Of a stretch of DNA of 64,000 bases, positions 61,533-64,000 are shown one piece after another. The notes under the pieces were generated by a model. That model had not been told where the DNA came from, made no database searches, and was given only the letters and a program-made list of their open reading frames with translations. The stretch spans positions 2,361,501 to 2,425,500 of the forward strand of contig NZ_CP113865.1 of NCBI RefSeq assembly GCF_026810225.1, given 5' to 3'. Source of the DNA: Caldicellulosiruptor morganii. Its GTDB lineage: Bacteria > Bacillota > Thermoanaerobacteria > Caldicellulosiruptorales > Caldicellulosiruptoraceae. Positions within the stretch are counted from its first letter, which is position 1. The number at the start of each line of letters is the position of its first letter. The position numbers and the translations under genes were made by a program.

Positions 61533-62225
61533 TCAGATATTCGGATTGAAATAGTATCCTATTCCTCTTTTGGTAAGAATAAAAACAGGCTCGGATGGAT
61601 TGTCTTCTATCTTCTCGCGAAGCCTTCGGACAGTCACATCAACCGTTCTCACATCTCCATAGTATTCATAGTCCCACACCTTTTCCAGAAGCTCTTCTCT
61701 TGAAAAAACCTGCCCTTTTTGAGACATCAAAAACTTCAAAAGCTCGTATTCCCTGACAGTAAGATTAATAACCTCACCGCTTTTTTTAACCTCAAATGTC
61801 TCAGGGTTAAGAACAAGGCTGCCGGCTTTAAGCAACCGTGTATCACTGTTTGATTGCTGGGATGTTCTTCTCAGATTTGCTCTGATTCTTGCAATCAGCT
61901 CTCTTATGCCAAATGGTTTTGTAATGTAATCATCAGCGCCAAGCTCCAAACCCAAAACCTTGTCCACCTCTTCTGCCTTGGCTGTTATCATAATAATTGG
62001 CACATCTGAAAACTCTCTTACCTTTTTGCAAACAGTAAAGCCATCTAATCTTGGTAGCATCACATCAAGCAAAACCATGTCAAAGTTTTCATTTTTTATC
62101 CTGTTCAGTGCATCCTCTCCATCATATGAGGTTGTAACCCTATACCCTTCCTTCTCTAAGTTAAACTTTATTATATCAACAATGGGTTTTTCATCATCAA
62201 CAACCAGAATATGTGCTTTTGGCAT
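61533..62225 (-). CDS. walR: Response regulator WalR (OmpR family)
   Basis: 230 residues: receiver ILVVDDEKPIVDIIKFNLEKE, phospho-acceptor Asp in DMVLLDVMLPRLDG, Lys in YITKPFG; C-terminal winged helix LTVREYELLKFLMSQKGQVFSREELLEKVW...RTVDVTVRRLREKIEDNP. First gene of the wal operon, divergent from the membrane protein at 62389. Confidence 0.95.
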   Translation of the reverse strand: MPKAHILVVDDEKPIVDIIKFNLEKEGYRVTTSYDGEDALNRIKNENFDMVLLDVMLPRLDGFTVCKKVREFSDVPIIMITAKAEEVDKVLGLELGADDYITKPFGIRELIARIRANLRRTSQQSNSDTRLLKAGSLVLNPETFEVKKSGEVINLTVREYELLKFLMSQKGQVFSREELLEKVWDYEYYGDVRTVDVTVRRLREKIEDNPSEPVFILTKRGIGYYFNPNI

Positions 62226-62388
62226 CTTTCAAAAGCTTCCCCCTTTGTTTTTGCTTTGCTCTGTGATAATTTAATTATACACCAACTGCACTTTTTATTG
62301 TATAATTGTTTTAGGTTGCAGAAAAACAAAAGTGCAAAAAAGGAGGGTAAAAGCTCTTAAAAATACATTTTTTAAGAGCAAAAATGCT

Positions 62389-62883
62389 ATGGAAAACAGA
62401 AACTTAGCCCTTGAAATTTTTTTATGGCTTGTTATATATCTTTTCTTCTTTGCTGGCGTGAACCTGTTTTCATCCGACAAATTGCTTCTTTTTGTATGGT
62501 CGATTGTATGCACACTTGCAGTATTTCTGATTAGCACTTTGCTGAGGTTTTACATAACATCCACATTGCTGCTTCTGCCCGGCTTTTTGATTTCGTGCCT
62601 TCTTGCAATCTTTTTTATGTTCAACATAAAATATTCAGCTTTCTACAACCTGCTTCTTCAGATTTTTTCCATCCATTTTATGGGATTTGTAGAATATGCA
62701 AGAGAGGCTTTCCCGAAGACGGTTCTGCAAAGACCGGTTTATATATATGTGCATGTTGGGCTCAATCTCTCCATTTTTCTTATCCATATTGTTGTTCTGT
62801 ATCTTGTTTCAGAGCTGTCGCAGTCAAAAAAACTATCATCACGAAAGCTTGACCTTACATATACCCCGCGTCGCAGAAGATAG
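62389..62883 (+). CDS. Membrane protein of unknown function
   Basis: About 164 residues with four hydrophobic segments (LEIFLWLVIYLFFFAGVNLF, LLLFVWSIVCTLAVFLISTL, TLLLLPGFLISCLLAIFFMF, LNLSIFLIHIVVLYLVSEL) and a basic tail ending TYTPRRRR. The frame is open from GTG 62332, with AAAAAGGAGGG just inside it, but the only good start after that site is ATG 62389. The start is uncertain. Shares a divergent intergenic region with walR. Confidence 0.65.
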   Translation: MENRNLALEIFLWLVIYLFFFAGVNLFSSDKLLLFVWSIVCTLAVFLISTLLRFYITSTLLLLPGFLISCLLAIFFMFNIKYSAFYNLLLQIFSIHFMGFVEYAREAFPKTVLQRPVYIYVHVGLNLSIFLIHIVVLYLVSELSQSKKLSSRKLDLTYTPRRRR

Positions 62884-62911
62884 TTTTGTCGATGGACTTA
62901 TACAAAAAGAA

Positions 62912-62952
62912 AGGGAACTCTTTTTTATCGACTTTTTAAGAAAGAGTTCCCT
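62912..62952. terminator. Bidirectional terminator between membrane-protein gene and pyrG
   Basis: AGGGAACTCTTT (62912-62923) and AAAGAGTTCCCT (62941-62952) form a 12-bp stem with T-runs on both sides. It overlaps the last codons of pyrG. Confidence 0.8.
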
Positions 62953-64000
62953 CTTTTTTCTTTTTATTTTCCAGAGATGCTCTTATAAAATCTGTAAAGA
63001 TTGGATGAGGTCTTTGCGGACGTGACTTGAACTCCGGATGAAACTGCACGCCCACAAACCATGGATGGTCTTTTAGCTCTATTATCTCAACAAGCCTTCT
63101 GTCAGGCGAAATTCCCGAAAACACCATTCCAGCCTGCCTGAATCTTTCCCTGAACTCGTTGTTGAACTCATATCTGTGTCTGTGGCGCTCATATACAAGC
63201 TCATCGTTGTAAATCCTGTGCGCAAGCGTCCCTTCTTCAAGCTTGCACGGATAAAGTCCAAGGCGCATTGTGCCGCCTTTTGTAAAGATGTCTTTCTGCT
63301 CTGGCATGATGTCAATCACAGGATATGGAGTAGTCTCGTCAAACTCTGTTGAGTTTGCACCTTTCAGGTTCAACACATTTCTTGCAAACTCTATCACCGC
63401 ACACTGCATTCCCAGGCATATTCCAAAAAATGGGATTCTGTTCTCACGGGCATACTTAATAGCTGCAATCTTGCCTTCAATTCCCCTATCACCAAAGCCG
63501 CCGGGGACAAGTATGCCATCTGCATCTTTCAAAAACTCATGAGCGCTCTTATCGGTTACATGCTCAGCGTTTATCCACAAAATGTTCACATATGCATCAT
63601 TTGCAATCCCTGCATGCTTGAGCGCTTCTGCAACAGACAGATATGCATCGTGAAGCTCAACATACTTGCCAACAAGGGCAATGCTGACAGTATTTTTGAG
63701 GTTCTTTTCTTTGTTTACTATCTCTATCCAGTCAGAAAGGTCGGGTTTTGTGCATGCAAAACCCAGCTTTTCGCAGATAATCTCACCAAGCCCCTCCTGC
63801 TCCAGCATAAGTGGCACTTCATAAAGGCTTTCTGCGTCTAAATTCTGAATTACATACTCGGGCTTGAGATTGCAAAACAGGGCAATCTTCGCCTTGAGAT
63901 CAGGCGAAAGCGGCTTTTCGGTTCTGCAGACAATTATATCCGGCTGAATACCAATTGACCTGAGCTCTTTTACAGAGTGCTGTGTCGGCTTTGTTTTGAG
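62936..64000 (-). CDS. pyrG: CTP synthase, C-terminal two thirds (runs off window)
   Basis: The frame continues from the window edge ([30 protein letters not shown]) through 63817. It includes the end of the synthetase domain and a complete class I glutamine amidotransferase domain: [29 protein letters not shown], nucleophile Cys in FFGICLGMQ, and the His/Glu pair in [13 protein letters not shown]. It converts UTP to CTP with glutamine. The ATG at 63817 is internal. The C-terminal lysine-rich tail overlaps the terminator. Confidence 0.96.
   Translation of the reverse strand, partial: LKTKPTQHSVKELRSIGIQPDIIVCRTEKPLSPDLKAKIALFCNLKPEYVIQNLDAESLYEVPLMLEQEGLGEIICEKLGFACTKPDLSDWIEIVNKEKNLKNTVSIALVGKYVELHDAYLSVAEALKHAGIANDAYVNILWINAEHVTDKSAHEFLKDADGILVPGGFGDRGIEGKIAAIKYARENRIPFFGICLGMQCAVIEFARNVLNLKGANSTEFDETTPYPVIDIMPEQKDIFTKGGTMRLGLYPCKLEEGTLAHRIYNDELVYERHRHRYEFNNEFRERFRQAGMVFSGISPDRRLVEIIELKDHPWFVGVQFHPEFKSRPQRPHPIFTDFIRASLENKKKKEGTLS

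Overview
The window looks like the chromosome of a thermophilic, plant-biomass-degrading Firmicute, most likely Caldicellulosiruptor. This is inferred from gene content: low-GC DNA, SLH-anchored multi-CBM glycosidases, a GH11-CBM36 xylanase, LplABC/YesMN-type sugar systems and a WalRK-YycHI locus. There is no rRNA or tRNA gene to test it.

Layout. (1) 1-9 kb: a fructose PTS operon (fruR-fruK-IIA) behind a consensus promoter with a repeated operator, but lacking the membrane permease, HPr and the front of enzyme I; then a YtrA-type GntR/ABC operon and a NatAB-like exporter. (2) 9-13.3 kb: a xylose-type ABC locus in which xylF is fused in frame to the last codons of xylG, and a sugar-binding sensor gene broken by an IS200/IS605-type element carrying only tnpB. 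(3) 13.3-24.8 kb: carbohydrate genes (DUF72, GH30, nagA, GH11-CBM36 xylanase, GH81 endo-1,3-glucanase), with a frameshifted NPCBM protein and a beheaded metalloprotease between them. (4) 25.2-40.8 kb: an accessory island. It holds two paralogous pairs of surface/secreted proteins, several toxin-antitoxin-like loci (XRE-IrrE-PIN, two PIN/antitoxin loci, HicB, MazEF), a second IS605 copy with intact tnpA and dead tnpB, mobilisation-like remnants, and two families of promoter-bearing non-coding repeats plus a GC-rich structured RNA candidate. (5) 41-57 kb: a beta-1,3-glucan locus (GH161-type phosphorylase, SLH-CBM54-GH16-CBM4 laminarinase, YesN/YesM two-component system, LplABC-like transporter). 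(6) 57-64 kb: walR-walK-hyp-yycH-yycI, a membrane protein and the end of pyrG.

How it fits together. Secreted GH16 and GH81 would cut laminarin-like glucans, the LplABC transporter would import oligosaccharides under YesMN control, and the cytosolic phosphorylase would split them. The island's ends cut a sensor kinase (only its N-terminus remains, next to the phosphorylase) and an ABC permease (only its C-terminus remains, next to GH81). The island has therefore probably replaced the middle of a second glucan sensing/import module.

The most unusual features are: (a) many gene-to-gene deletion joints and in-frame nonsense codons; (b) a family of about 180-nt predicted RNAs with near-identical promoters and terminator hairpins, upstream of the surface-protein genes and the XRE-IrrE-PIN operon; (c) a GC-rich non-coding element with a diverged second copy; (d) two unrelated TnpB proteins carried between the same IS605 ends.
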